Counted from the stretch's first letter, positions 19,011 to 27,578 are shown. The stretch: 64,000 bases of DNA from Rhodococcus sp. WMMA185 (GCF_001767395.1 NZ_CP017014.1:248001-312000); one strand, 5' to 3'. Translations and numbers: made by a program. Notes: generated by a model from the letters alone, not told the origin.

Positions 19011-19706
19011 ATGGGTGAGCAACGGTGGATTTCCGATTTGCATTGGATCCGAGTCAGCCAGCAAGGCCGCAGCCAACGTACGCAGGATGATCTTCTTGAT
19101 GCCGCCGAGTCGCTGTTCGCCGAGCGAGGTGTGGAAACCACCACGATCACCGACATCGCCACGGCCGCGAATTCCTCGGTCGGCGCGATCTATCACCACT
19201 TTCGCGACAAGACAGCGATCCTGCGCGCGCTGTTCGACCGGTATGCCCAGGCGCTGGATGCCACCACCCGCGCCGCAGTGGATCCGGTCCGCTGGCAAGG
19301 CGCTGGTATCGGTGACATCTTGCAGGGTTACATCGGTTTCTCCCTCGAAGCCGATCCAGGGCGGCCCGATTTCAAACGCGCCGCTTTTCGGGCCGCCCAG
19401 CATGACCCGGTGGTGGCCGAGCGCAACCGCGAGCTACTCGACCAGCTCGACCAGGGCGTTCGTGATCTTCTGTTGGCCCGCCGCGACGAGATCAGCCATC
19501 CCGACCCCGAACTTGCCATCGCGTTTGTGCTTGAACAGCTCGCCACCATGCTGTCCGCGCGACTTTTCGACCCACCGATGCCAACACGTATGGGACAGCG
19601 CACGACGGACGAATTCGTCAGGGAGGCAGTGCGATCCACGTGCTGCTATCTCGGCGTCAGGGTGCCCTCCGACCTTGACGACGCGGTCACCACCGAATCG
19701 CATTAA
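19011..19706 (+). CDS. TetR family regulator of the hydrolase/SRPBCC operon
   Basis: The 231-residue protein has an HTH at residues about 24-70: DDLLDAAESLFAERGVETTTITDIATAANSSVGAIYHHFRDKTAILRALF. A C-terminal effector domain carries RAAFRAAQHDPVVAERNRELL. It is divergent from the hydrolase operon. The palindrome at 18897-18934 is its expected operator. Effector unknown, probably a hydrophobic substrate of the operon (inference). Confidence 0.9.
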   Translation: MGEQRWISDLHWIRVSQQGRSQRTQDDLLDAAESLFAERGVETTTITDIATAANSSVGAIYHHFRDKTAILRALFDRYAQALDATTRAAVDPVRWQGAGIGDILQGYIGFSLEADPGRPDFKRAAFRAAQHDPVVAERNRELLDQLDQGVRDLLLARRDEISHPDPELAIAFVLEQLATMLSARLFDPPMPTRMGQRTTDEFVREAVRSTCCYLGVRVPSDLDDAVTTESH

Positions 19707-19723
19707 AGAAGCGAGTGCGCAAA

Positions 19724-20120
19724 TGAAGTGGACCGCAGCCGATTTCCCGATCGATCCGGCCGGGTCGCCAACATCACCAGCTCCAACACCCGCATCGGCT
19801 ACGGGGCCGCCGCCGTTCTCGCAGCCAAGGGTGCCCCGTCGTGCTGGCGGTGCGCAACCTAGTCAAGGGCAAGCAAGCGGTCGATCGCATCAAGATAGCC
19901 AGTCCGGACGCGGTCGTCCCGCTGCAGCGGGACGACTTGACGTCACTGGACAACATCCATGCAGTTGCCGACGAGCTGCGCGCCAACCGACCACGCATCG
20001 AGTTCCTGATCAACAACGCCTGCGTGATGTGAACCCCCAAGGACGCCACCAAAGACGGCTTCGAGTTGCAGTTCGGCACCAAACACCTTGGCCAGTACGC
20101 GCCCACTGGCCAGGTAGACG
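19724..20120 (+). pseudogene. Truncated short-chain dehydrogenase/reductase pseudogene
   Basis: The reading starts MKWTAADFPIDPAG, the usual N-terminus of SDRs related to retinol dehydrogenases. It continues in a shifted frame as VANITSSNTRIGYGAAAVLAAKG (decayed TGxxxGxG site), then VVLAVRNLVKGKQAVDRI and DLTSLDNIHAVADELRANRPRIEFLINNACVM. A TGA follows at 20029-20031. The homology resumes as PKDATKDGFELQFGTKHLGQYA and ends near 20120. At least one frameshift and one stop are present, and the active-site and C-terminal half is missing. It lies 17 nt after tetR and 125 bp from the right repeat. Confidence 0.8.
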
Positions 20121-20202
20121 GCAGTGTTCATAGCGCGGAGCGTAGTGAGGGGCCCTGACATGCTGGAGGTACCGCGGAGGTACTGGCTACCGGAAGGACG
20201 AC

Positions 20203-20240
20203 GAAGGCCCCGGCGGCGAAACACGCTAGCCGGGGCCTTC
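20203..20240 (-). terminator. Terminator of tRNA-Gly(CCC) copy 2
   Basis: Perfect 12-bp stem GAAGGCCCCGGC (20203-20214) / GCCGGGGCCTTC (20229-20240), 14-nt loop, 5 nt beyond the tRNA repeat. The minus-strand transcript ends in this hairpin. Confidence 0.8.
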
Positions 20241-20244
20241 AAGA

Positions 20245-20382
20245 GAGCCGATGACGGGAATCGAACCCGCGTTCTCAGCTTGGGAAGCTGATGTTCTGCC
20301 ATTGAACTACATCGGCGTGCACGATACCGGGCGCCCAATGGCAGGCCCGACACCCTGCGCCGAAAACATTATCAGATCGTGA
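20245..20382. repeat. 138-bp direct repeat, right copy
   Basis: Exact copy of 13288-13425. Its right flank (gatctaggggcg) matches the flank of tRNA-Gly(TCC) better than the left copy's flank does, suggesting that this copy, next to dcd, holds the native upstream side. Confidence 0.95.
20246..20316 (-). tRNA. tRNA-Gly(CCC), copy 2
   Basis: Identical in all 71 nt to copy 1; anticodon loop TTCCCAA. It is divergent from dcd. Tight linkage of tRNA-Gly and dcd is conserved in mycobacteria, so this is probably the ancestral locus. Confidence 0.95.
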
Positions 20383-20540
20383 TCTAGGGGCGTCGACGCC
20401 ACTCCGGGGCGTAGCGCGTACTGGCCGAACGGGGACCGGTTGAGTCTGCTGATGGCCTCTCGGGCCTGGTCGGGGAGGCCTCAGGACACCCGCGGCGACT
20501 GCTGCTCCCGATGCTCACCCCCACCCGATAGCCTCTATCT

Positions 20541-21110
20541 GTGCTTCTCTCCGATCGCGACCTCCGTGCCGAAATTTCCGCTGGACGTCTGGCCATCGAC
20601 CCGTTCGATGATTCGATGGTTCAGCCGTCGAGCGTGGATGTCCGTCTCGACAGCCTGTTCCGCGTGTTCAACAACACCCGATACACGCATATCGACCCCG
20701 CTCAGCGGCAGGACGAGCTGACGACGCTGGTCGAGCCGACAGAGGGAGAGCCGTTCGTCCTGCACCCCGGCGAGTTCGTGCTCGGCTCGACCCTCGAGGT
20801 GTGTTCGCTGCCCGACGACCTGGCGGGACGGCTCGAGGGGAAGTCATCACTCGGACGTCTCGGATTGCTGACGCATTCGACGGCCGGCTTCATCGATCCG
20901 GGCTTCAGCGGGCACATCACTCTGGAACTCTCGAACGTCGCGAACCTGCCCATCACGCTCTGGCCTGGCATGAAGATCGGCCAGCTGTGCTTGCTCCGGC
21001 TGTCGAGCGCGGCGGAGCACCCGTACGGAAGTTCCGCCGTCGGCTCCAAGTACCAGGGGCAGCGGGGGCCGACACCGTCGAAGGCGTACCTCAACTTCGC
21101 CCAGAGGTGA
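20541..21110 (+). CDS. dcd: dCTP deaminase (probably bifunctional dUMP-forming)
   Basis: The GTG start gives 189 residues, one short of the M. tuberculosis enzyme, which deaminates dCTP and then releases dUMP. Hallmarks are [12 protein letters not shown] at the N-terminus, [44 protein letters not shown] with the catalytic Glu/Ser/Arg region, and the C-terminal [19 protein letters not shown] that closes over nucleotide. No ribosome site precedes the GTG; TAGCCT about 10 nt upstream could make this a leaderless transcript. The product supplies dUMP for thymidylate synthesis. Confidence 0.95.
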   Translation: MLLSDRDLRAEISAGRLAIDPFDDSMVQPSSVDVRLDSLFRVFNNTRYTHIDPAQRQDELTTLVEPTEGEPFVLHPGEFVLGSTLEVCSLPDDLAGRLEGKSSLGRLGLLTHSTAGFIDPGFSGHITLELSNVANLPITLWPGMKIGQLCLLRLSSAAEHPYGSSAVGSKYQGQRGPTPSKAYLNFAQR

Positions 21111-21143
21111 GGTCGAGGTAGCCCTCCTCCGGACTGGCTGTTG

Positions 21144-21728
21144 TCAGCTGCGACCCCAGTTTCTGCGGGCAGCAGGGAGCAGAATTGCTGCGACGACCAA
21201 GCCGAACAGGACGTGCTCGGTGATGAAGGTCGGGTATCCGACCATCGAGGCCATGTTCGAGATCGGGTCTCCGGCGGAGAAGATCGCGGCGGCCAGAGGC
21301 AGCCCGATCCAGGTGCTCACGGCAAAGACGATAAGCCCGTAGACCGCCCCTGCGGCGATGAGTCCGGCTCCATGCAGTTTGGCGGCGCGTGCGATGAGAG
21401 CCAGGATCACTCCATAAGCGGCACCGACCGTCATGTGAATCACCGCGCCGACTATGGCAGGCCCCAACGTGAAGTAGAAGTTGCTGCCGGACATGGCACG
21501 TTCCATCGAAGTCATCATCGCGTCCGGGGCGATCAGCGTGGACGCGATGTGATAGAGCGGGGTGAAGAACCCAGAATTCTGATACGTCGCGGCTGCGATC
21601 ATGGCGTACATCGCCATCGCCAACGATGCCCCGATCCCGGCTACTGCCCCGATTGCAGCGGTTCGGGTGGATCTCGCAAGAACTGAAACACTGTGCTCTG
21701 ACGCATTTTTTGCTGCGTATGTCGCCAT
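21144..21728 (-). CDS. Multi-span membrane protein of unknown function
   Basis: 194 residues with four predicted TM helices: AAIGAVAGIGASLAMAMYAMIA, LGPAIVGAVIHMTVGAAYGVILALI, LIAAGAVYGLIVFAVSTWIGL and ITEHVLFGLVVAAILL. It has conserved His in the second and last helices. ATG 21728 is followed by a short cytoplasmic N-terminus. It converges on dcd with 33 bp between. No known activity recognised. Confidence 0.75.
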   Translation of the reverse strand: MATYAAKNASEHSVSVLARSTRTAAIGAVAGIGASLAMAMYAMIAAATYQNSGFFTPLYHIASTLIAPDAMMTSMERAMSGSNFYFTLGPAIVGAVIHMTVGAAYGVILALIARAAKLHGAGLIAAGAVYGLIVFAVSTWIGLPLAAAIFSAGDPISNMASMVGYPTFITEHVLFGLVVAAILLPAARRNWGRS

Positions 21729-21954
21729 GATTCACTCCTTTGCATTCTGATGCACGCGCGGCGCGGTGCTGCAAACGAAACCCCCGAGCAACCGCGCATG
21801 CTTCCCGGTCCACGCAAGTTCTTCGCGGGAAGTAGCCTGGTTCGTGCCGCAGCCATAAGGACTAGGCGCGCCGTTGTGATTTCTCCCAATTCCCCACGCT
21901 TGTAGGGGATAATCGGTTCGTCAGCTCAAACCCGAGCAGACCTGAGGAGGAGCC

Positions 21955-22329
21955 GTGAACATCGCCCTGTGGGTCGTCGCCGTAGTCCTGGCCGTCGTGT
22001 ATCTCGCTGCCGGTCTGATGAAGGTGGCAGTGCCGTACAAGAAGCTCACCGAGAACCCGAATATGGGCTGGGCCAAAGATTTCTCCCCCAGTTCGATCCG
22101 CGCGCTCGGTACGGCCGAACTTCTCGGTGCGATCGGTTTGATCCTTCCTCAGGCCACGGGAATTGCGGAGGTCTTGACTCCGCTGGCCGCAGTCGGACTG
22201 GCGATCGTTCAGGTGGGGGCAATAGTCTTCCACGTCCGGCGCAAGGAACTCCAGGTGCTTCCGGTGAACATCGTGCTGTTGTTGCTGGCCGTCTTCGTCG
22301 CGGTTGGCCGATTCGCAAGCTGGGGCTGA
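21955..22329 (+). CDS. DoxX-like membrane protein
   Basis: GTG 21955 follows GAGGAGGAG. The 124 residues form four TM helices of the DoxX-like family, with the typical LAAGLMKVAVP and LGTAELLGAIGLILP segments. The family is linked to redox and stress functions in actinobacteria, with no defined reaction. It is 69 bp upstream of the haloalkane dehalogenase on the same strand and may be cotranscribed. Confidence 0.85.
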   Translation: MNIALWVVAVVLAVVYLAAGLMKVAVPYKKLTENPNMGWAKDFSPSSIRALGTAELLGAIGLILPQATGIAEVLTPLAAVGLAIVQVGAIVFHVRRKELQVLPVNIVLLLLAVFVAVGRFASWG

Positions 22330-22398
22330 GCCGACCGTTCGGACTCGTAGATTCCAAGTGAGACTCGTGGGTTCCAAGCAATGGGAAGCGGGGGTTTG

Positions 22399-23259
22399 AT
22401 GAGGATCGACTTCACACCGGACTCTGAGTTGTATCCGTTCGCCTCCCGCTGGTTCGACAGCCCACACGGACGAATGCACTACATCGACGAGGGCGAAGGC
22501 CCGCCGATCCTGTTCTGCCACGGCAACCCGACATGGAGTTTCCTCTACCGCAACATCATCACCAGGCTGCGGGATCGATTCCGGTGCATCGCTGTCGACT
22601 ATCTCGGTTTCGGATTGTCGGATCATCCTGATGCGTTCGGGTACACCATCGAGGAACACGCATACGTCGTCGGCACCCTGGTCGACCACCTCGGACTCGA
22701 CGGGTTCGTGTCGTTTGGCCAGGACTGGGGAGGTCCGATCAGCATGGCGGTCGATACTGCCCGGGCCGATCGGGTGCGCGGTGTCGTATTGGGCAACACA
22801 TGGTTCTGGCCCGCCGGCAGCCCGACGATGAAGCTGTTCAGCAGGGTGATGTCGAGTGCCCCCATGCAACGCGCGATCCTGAACAACAACTTCTTCGTCG
22901 AACGTCTCGTACCGGTGGGGACCGCGAGGTCGTTGACGCCCGACGAGATGGCGCACTACCGCGGCGTGCAACCCTCGCGGGAGGCGCGCAGGGGTGTGGC
23001 GGAGATGCCCAAGCAGATTCTGGCGGCCCGCCCGATGCTCGAGAGGCTCTCCAGGGACGTGCCGGCGCGACTCGGCACGAAGCCGGCTCTGATCGTGTGG
23101 GGCATGAAGGATTTCGCGTTCAAGCCCAAGACCATGATGCCGCGTGTGCAGGCGGCCTTCCCCAATCACGTCCTGGTCGAGTTACCCGAAGCCAAGCACT
23201 ACATCCAGGAGGATGCCCCCGACCGAATAGCGGATGCGATCATCCAACGCTTCGGGTGA
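22399..23259 (+). CDS. Haloalkane dehalogenase (HLD-III/DmbC-like)
   Basis: The ATG at 22399 gives 286 residues beginning RIDFTPDSELYPF, as in mycobacterial DmbC-type enzymes. It is an alpha/beta hydrolase with Asp nucleophile D109 (GQDWGG), halide-binding N43 (HGNPTWS) and W110, acid D238 (WGMKDFAF) and base H267 (KHYIQED). The reaction is hydrolytic cleavage of a carbon-halogen bond to an alcohol; natural substrates of this branch are uncertain. The in-frame ATG at 22381 is an alternative, but GGGAAGCGGGGG lies between the two and serves the second. Confidence 0.92.
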   Translation: MRIDFTPDSELYPFASRWFDSPHGRMHYIDEGEGPPILFCHGNPTWSFLYRNIITRLRDRFRCIAVDYLGFGLSDHPDAFGYTIEEHAYVVGTLVDHLGLDGFVSFGQDWGGPISMAVDTARADRVRGVVLGNTWFWPAGSPTMKLFSRVMSSAPMQRAILNNNFFVERLVPVGTARSLTPDEMAHYRGVQPSREARRGVAEMPKQILAARPMLERLSRDVPARLGTKPALIVWGMKDFAFKPKTMMPRVQAAFPNHVLVELPEAKHYIQEDAPDRIADAIIQRFG

Positions 23260-23280
23260 GTTTCGCTCGCGGGAACGACC

Positions 23281-23631
23281 CTAGTTGGCTGGTTCCTTTT
23301 TCGTGGGGCCCGACAAAATCCAGCGGTGTCCGAAGGGGTCGGTGAGCGTCGCCGTCCGTCGGCCGAAGTTCTCCGAGCTCCCGCGCTCGACGGTGCCCCC
23401 GGCGTCGTGGGCCCGCTCGAGCACCGCGTCGGTGTCGTCGACGGGCAGCACCATGGTCACAGACGTTGCGCCGGACTCTGGTGCCGTCAGCCCCATCTGC
23501 GGGAACTCCTCGGCGAGGTAGATCATCCCTGTCTGCAGGCGCAGCTCGGCGTGGCCGATGTGTCCGTCGTCCGTGACGAATGGCTCACCGATCTGCGCAA
23601 CCGGCGGAGGTGGCCCGCGCCAGTAGGTCAT
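23281..23631 (-). CDS. VOC (glyoxalase-like) protein, apparently N-terminally shortened
   Basis: The readable product is about 116 residues: GEPFVTDDGHIGHAELRL, GMIYLAEEFPQMGL, VTMVLPVDDTDAVLERAHDAGGTV and GRRTATLTDPFGHRWILSGP, the last being the conserved DPFGHRW of VOC proteins. The usual first strand and helix (VxxYLxVxDAxxAIxFYxxAFG) are absent. Just upstream is a terminator hairpin, so the frame upstream of 23631 is unlikely to be translated. Either a shortened VOC unit or a decaying gene; metal ligands are incomplete. Confidence 0.6.
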   Translation of the reverse strand: MTYWRGPPPPVAQIGEPFVTDDGHIGHAELRLQTGMIYLAEEFPQMGLTAPESGATSVTMVLPVDDTDAVLERAHDAGGTVERGSSENFGRRTATLTDPFGHRWILSGPTKKEPAN

Positions 23632-23646
23632 GTCTCCATGCGGGAA

Positions 23647-23682
23647 CGGGTGCAGACGAACACCGAAATTCGCCTGCACCCG
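23647..23682 (-). terminator. Terminator after WS/DGAT gene
   Basis: CGGGTGCAG (23647-23655) / CTGCACCCG (23674-23682), 9-bp stem with 18-nt loop, followed on the minus strand by TTCCC. It lies 18-53 nt past the WS/DGAT stop. Confidence 0.65.
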
Positions 23683-23699
23683 TAATCCCAGCGAAGAGG

Positions 23700-25088
23700 T
23701 CAGATACCGAGAGTCCTTTCGAGGGCATGCAATTCGTGTCCCAGCCTGCTCGGGATCGACTTGAGGTCCGGCACCGCGTCGCGGCACCCGATGACGCCGA
23801 ACGAGATCTCGTCGTCATTGCTCGTGCAGGTGATGTTGAGCCCTTGTCCGTTGACGGGTGCCGATAGCGAATGGAGGGCCTCGAGGCGCGCACCGTTCCA
23901 GTACAGCTGCGAGCTGGGGCCGGGCACGTTGGAGATGATGAGGTTGAACGGCGGTCGCAACCACGGGGTCTGCCCGAGAACGATATTCGCGGCGAGGCCC
24001 GCGGTGCCGAGTGCGCTCATTGCGAGGATCTGTGTGGTGGTCTTCGCGTCATACGCCTCCTTGCCCTCGCGCATGGACGTGCGGATGGTCGCGAGACGGT
24101 CCGCCGGTTCGGCAAGGTGGGTGCCGAGATTGCACATGAGCACGCCGACGTTGTTACCACCCGACTCCTCGCCCTGACTTGCGAGAGCCACCGGGACCAT
24201 CGCGATCAGTGGGTCGGTGGGGAGTGCGCCTCGGTCCTGAAGGTAGCTGCGGAGTGCTCCCGAGGACATGGCGAGAACGACGTCGTTGATGGTGGAGTCG
24301 GACAGCTTGGCAACGAGGCGGAGACGTTCGAGAGACCATATCTGCGAGGCGAATTGGCGGGCGCCTGTGATCGGAACATTGAAGGGGGTCTTCGGTGCAG
24401 ACAGGGTGAGCGGTCCCCCCTGATTGCGCAACGCGCGCGTTACGGTGCCGGCGAGTGCGGGCACGAGACCGGCGACCTCGCCGACGGCGTCGCGCGCGGC
24501 GCGCAGTGCAGAGTCGGATGTGGTCGGCGCACCGGTGTCCTTCGATGGCGCCGACCCCGACCTTCGGTCGCGCTGCTCCCACATGGGCGGCATGTTCCGC
24601 TCTTCGGCATCGTCGCTGAGCGCGCGCCGGATCATCTTCATGGAATTGACACCGTCGGTGACGGCGTGGTGAATCTTGGCGTAGATGGCGAAGCGCCCGT
24701 CGCTCAGCCCTTCGATCAGGTGCATCTCCCAGAGGGGACGATTGCGGTCGAGTAGCGACCCGTGCAATCGCGAGCAAAGGGCCATCAGCTCGGCCTCACC
24801 GCCGGGGGCGGGTAGGGCGTCGTGTCGGACGTGGTGGCCGAGGTCGACATCCACAGTCTCCCAACCCCACTGGCCCAACGAAGTCAGGGACCGACGAGCT
24901 CGCTTGGTGAGTTGAGGCGGGAGGAGTCCGTCACCTTCGGTCACCGCACGGTCGAGCATGGCGAAGATTTCTAGAGCGTCCACACCCTCCGGCGGCTGGA
25001 ATATCTCCAGACTGCCGACGTGCATGGGGTGGTCGCGCGACTCGGCGATGAGGAACATCGAGTCGACCGGGGACATGGGAAGCAGCAT
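23700..25088 (-). CDS. Wax ester synthase/diacylglycerol acyltransferase
   Basis: The ATG at 25088 follows AAAGGG and gives 462 residues. The N-terminus MLLPMSPVDSMFLIAESRDHPMHVGSLEIF is typical, and the catalytic HHxxxDG motif is KIHHAVTDGVNSM. C-terminal family signatures are NDVVLAMSSGALRSYL and FNLIISNVPGPSSQLYWNGARL. The enzyme transfers acyl-CoA to diacylglycerol or fatty alcohol, forming storage triacylglycerol or wax, at the membrane/lipid-body surface. Rhodococcus carries many paralogs; which lipid this one makes cannot be told. Confidence 0.95.
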   Translation of the reverse strand: MLLPMSPVDSMFLIAESRDHPMHVGSLEIFQPPEGVDALEIFAMLDRAVTEGDGLLPPQLTKRARRSLTSLGQWGWETVDVDLGHHVRHDALPAPGGEAELMALCSRLHGSLLDRNRPLWEMHLIEGLSDGRFAIYAKIHHAVTDGVNSMKMIRRALSDDAEERNMPPMWEQRDRRSGSAPSKDTGAPTTSDSALRAARDAVGEVAGLVPALAGTVTRALRNQGGPLTLSAPKTPFNVPITGARQFASQIWSLERLRLVAKLSDSTINDVVLAMSSGALRSYLQDRGALPTDPLIAMVPVALASQGEESGGNNVGVLMCNLGTHLAEPADRLATIRTSMREGKEAYDAKTTTQILAMSALGTAGLAANIVLGQTPWLRPPFNLIISNVPGPSSQLYWNGARLEALHSLSAPVNGQGLNITCTSNDDEISFGVIGCRDAVPDLKSIPSRLGHELHALERTLGI

Positions 25089-25354
25089 TCTGGAGCCCTT
25101 TCTATCCCGGAGACTGCCCTCCCGGATTGTGCGGGAGTTGGTCCTGGGGGTTGGAGGTGACTGAACGCGGTGATACTCCGATTTGCCGGAAACCACCTGG
25201 GGACAACCAAATAGATATAGGACAAATCACGAAAAAGCGACGCAGGTGTTTTTACAGGAACCAGGAACAGCTTGCCACTGGACGGTCGCCCGATTCGCTG
25301 TTCCGGTGGTGAGCTTTGCTACTTCGCCCAAAGCCGAAGGTATCGCTGCCTGGT

Positions 25355-26035
25355 ATGAATGGTGTGGTGAACAAGCCGTGGGCAGTCGTCAAACACGTGC
25401 CGGTCGCAGGACCCGCATTGGTCGGCGCGCTCCTGGATGAGCGGGGTATCCCCTACATCGAGTATCCGCTGTACGAGTCCCCGGATCTTCCGTCGATCAC
25501 CGACATCGGTGGGCTTGCAGTCATGGGCGGACCGCTCCATGACAGGGAGGATTTCCCGTATGCGCATCTTCCGCGTGAGCGAAACCTCATCAAAGAGACC
25601 GTGGATGCAGGACTTCCGATGATCGGGATCTGTCTCGGTGCGCAACTTCTCGCAACTGCGTTCGGGAGTGAACTCTTTCGGGGTCGCCTGGAGACCGGTG
25701 CGGGGCGCGTGACGGTGACAGAAGACGGGGCACGAGATCCAGTAGTCGGTTCGGTGGGATCCGATCTACCCGCTATCCACTGGCACCAGGATTCGTTCGA
25801 CCTTCCGGTCGGTGCCGTGCGGCTGGCGTCGAGCAAGATGTACGAGAATCAGGCATTCACGATCGGCCGTCTGGCATACGGGTTCCAGTTCCATGCGGAG
25901 TTGACCCGCGCCCAACTGCCGATGCTGCAGGCCGAGATGCCCGAGGGGGCAGTGCCTTCGGGAGAGCACCTGGACGAGGTGGAGGCGGTCGGGCGCAAGA
26001 TGGTCGGCTCGTTCCTCGACCTGGCCGAGGGCTGA
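25355..26035 (+). CDS. Class I glutamine amidotransferase-like protein
   Basis: The start ATG at 25355 gives 226 residues. Triad: Cys in MIGICLGAQLLATAFG, His in YGFQFHAELT, and Glu two residues later. Other family signs are GGLAVMGGPLHDRED near residue 60 and IHWHQDSFDLP. It stands alone, like GMP-synthase-type GATase paralogs, and has no synthetase domain. It probably takes ammonia from glutamine or hydrolyses gamma-glutamyl compounds. No partner is adjacent. Confidence 0.88.
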   Translation: MNGVVNKPWAVVKHVPVAGPALVGALLDERGIPYIEYPLYESPDLPSITDIGGLAVMGGPLHDREDFPYAHLPRERNLIKETVDAGLPMIGICLGAQLLATAFGSELFRGRLETGAGRVTVTEDGARDPVVGSVGSDLPAIHWHQDSFDLPVGAVRLASSKMYENQAFTIGRLAYGFQFHAELTRAQLPMLQAEMPEGAVPSGEHLDEVEAVGRKMVGSFLDLAEG

Positions 26036-26134
26036 GGAGAATCGTCGGCTAGACCACCGATGAGTTATCGGGTCTGTTCGGGTCTATCTCTCTGACCGCC
26101 CACAGCGGGTGGAACCAGAGAAGGAGACGTGAAC

Positions 26135-26536
26135 ATGAGCCGAATGCTCTTTGTCAATCTGCCAGTCAAGGACCTCGACGCGGCCCGGAGATTCTTCGGC
26201 GACCTCGGGTTCGAGTTCAACGCCACGTTCAGTGATGATTCCTGTACCGCCATGGTGGTCAACGAACTCACGTGGGTGATGCTCCTCGTGGAATCGCGGT
26301 TCAAGGATTTCATCGAAGACGATATTTGCGACACCTCGACATCCGTCGAGACCTTGACTTGTCTCTCCGCCGACAGCCGCGAAGAGGTGGATGCGCTGGT
26401 CGACAGGGCGCTTGCGTCGGGTGGTGCGGCGTGGGGCAAGCTTCAGGACGAGGGCTTCATGTACTTGCGTGCGTTCCGTGATCTCGACGGCCACGTCTGG
26501 GAGGTCATGTGGATGGATCCGTCCGCGCCGGCGTAG
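26135..26536 (+). CDS. VOC family protein
   Basis: The start ATG at 26135 is 8 nt from AAGGAG (26121-26126); a GTG two codons earlier is too close. 133 residues with two beta-alpha-beta-beta-beta units: MLFVNLPVKDLDAARRFFGDLGFEFNATFS, and a second with EEVDALVDRALASGGAAWGK and the C-terminal RDLDGHVWEVMWMDP. Resembles small glyoxalase-like lactoylglutathione lyase relatives. It converges on the sigma factor gene, 3 bp apart, a pairing seen for ECF sigma factors with SnoaL domains. Confidence 0.85.
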   Translation: MSRMLFVNLPVKDLDAARRFFGDLGFEFNATFSDDSCTAMVVNELTWVMLLVESRFKDFIEDDICDTSTSVETLTCLSADSREEVDALVDRALASGGAAWGKLQDEGFMYLRAFRDLDGHVWEVMWMDPSAPA

Positions 26537-26539
26537 AGG

Positions 26540-27520
26540 TCACGTCGGCGGGGACGGCGGCAGTCCGAACTTCCCGAACAGATCGGTATCGAAGAAGCAG
26601 ACGACGTGGCAGACCCCGGCGACGGTGGCGTCGATGACGTGTATCTGGAACGGCTGATGCGCGCCGTTCTCGTCGCGCATATACAGGCCGACGGCGGGCT
26701 GTCCGTTGGCCGACGTCGGGACCAGCAGCATGTCGCCCGGACCGCTGGCCGGGCAGTTGGTGCGGATGAGGGTACCGATGGAATCGGCACCGCGGTACCA
26801 ACCGTCGAATGGTGGCATCTCCCAGATGGCGTCCGTGGTGAAGAGATCGACAATCGCGTCGATGTCGTAGTCCTCGAAGGCGGCCACGTAGCGGTCGAGG
26901 AGAGCGCGCTCCTCCGCGGAGCCCGGCTCGAGAAGGGTGTCGGCGGAGGGTGCGGCCAAGTCGAGTTGGGCGCGGGCACGCTGGAGCAGACTGTTGACGG
27001 CGGTCGTGGTGGTGCCCAACGTGTCGGCGACCTCGGACGCCTTCCACTGCAGTACGTCTCGGAGGACGACTACGGCGCGTTGGCGTGCCGAAAGATGCTG
27101 TAGCGCCGCGATGAATGCCAACCTCACCGACTCGCGCGAGGCGACAACAGCGGCTGGGTCCCCGGCGTCGTCGATGAGACGGTTGGGTAGCGGACCGAGC
27201 CACGGAATATCGTGACGCTCGACGAGTCCGGCCGTTGGATCGGAATCGGGAGACCCGAGCCCGGTGGGTAGCGGGCGCTTGGACTTGTTCTGCAGGGCCG
27301 TCAGGCACGTGTTGGTGGCAATCTTGTGCAGCCACGTCCGCAGGGATGCCTGCTGCTGGTAGCCGTCGTATCCGCGCCAGGCCCGGATGAGGGTCTCCTG
27401 CATCTGGTCCTCGGCGTCGTGAAGCGAACCCATCATCCGATAGCAATGAGCGAGTAGCTCGCGTCGGTAGGGTTCAGCGCGTGTGACGAAGTCTTCGCCC
27501 AGGCGCTGCGCGATAGACAT
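26540..27520 (-). CDS. sigG: ECF sigma factor with C-terminal SnoaL-like domain (SigG type)
   Basis: 326 residues. Sigma region 2 runs from about 12 to 80 (LLAHCYRMMGSLHDAEDQMQETLIRAWRGYDGYQQQASLRTWLHKIATNTCL). Region 4 is at about 130-185 (LQHLSARQRAVVVLRDVLQWKASEVADTLGTTTTAVNSLLQRARAQL). A SnoaL-like fold follows (LLDRYVAAFEDYDIDAIVDLFTTDAIWEMPPF). In this group the C-terminal domain replaces an anti-sigma factor and modulates activity. It resembles mycobacterial SigG; the symbol is by similarity. No anti-sigma gene is adjacent. Confidence 0.88.
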   Translation of the reverse strand: MSIAQRLGEDFVTRAEPYRRELLAHCYRMMGSLHDAEDQMQETLIRAWRGYDGYQQQASLRTWLHKIATNTCLTALQNKSKRPLPTGLGSPDSDPTAGLVERHDIPWLGPLPNRLIDDAGDPAAVVASRESVRLAFIAALQHLSARQRAVVVLRDVLQWKASEVADTLGTTTTAVNSLLQRARAQLDLAAPSADTLLEPGSAEERALLDRYVAAFEDYDIDAIVDLFTTDAIWEMPPFDGWYRGADSIGTLIRTNCPASGPGDMLLVPTSANGQPAVGLYMRDENGAHQPFQIHVIDATVAGVCHVVCFFDTDLFGKFGLPPSPPT

Positions 27521-27578
27521 GGCCGGAGCATACCGAGCCCACCCGACGGGAATCGCGGCGCGCGAAGTGCCGAACGGC

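Larger units (their letters stand above)
13426..20244. mobile_element. Putative tRNA-flanked genomic island, 6.8 kb
   Basis: The segment lies between two exact 138-bp direct repeats containing tRNA-Gly(CCC). It holds an alpha/beta hydrolase, two TetR regulators each with a palindromic operator, tRNA-Gly(TCC), a three-gene hydrolase/SRPBCC operon of lower GC, and a truncated SDR pseudogene at its right edge. The right flank is the conserved dcd gene. No integrase, transposase or plasmid gene is present. A tandem duplication followed by insertion, or a degraded integrative element, would both fit. Confidence 0.5.

Noticed and set aside
19943-20353. Minus-strand frame overlapping tRNA-Gly(CCC) copy 2
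   Set aside because: It is the shadow of the tRNA and of the SDR pseudogene.
13288-20382. CRISPR or transposon reading of the repeats
   Set aside because: Only two copies, 7 kb apart, consisting of tRNA sequence; no inverted ends, no transposase, no cas genes.
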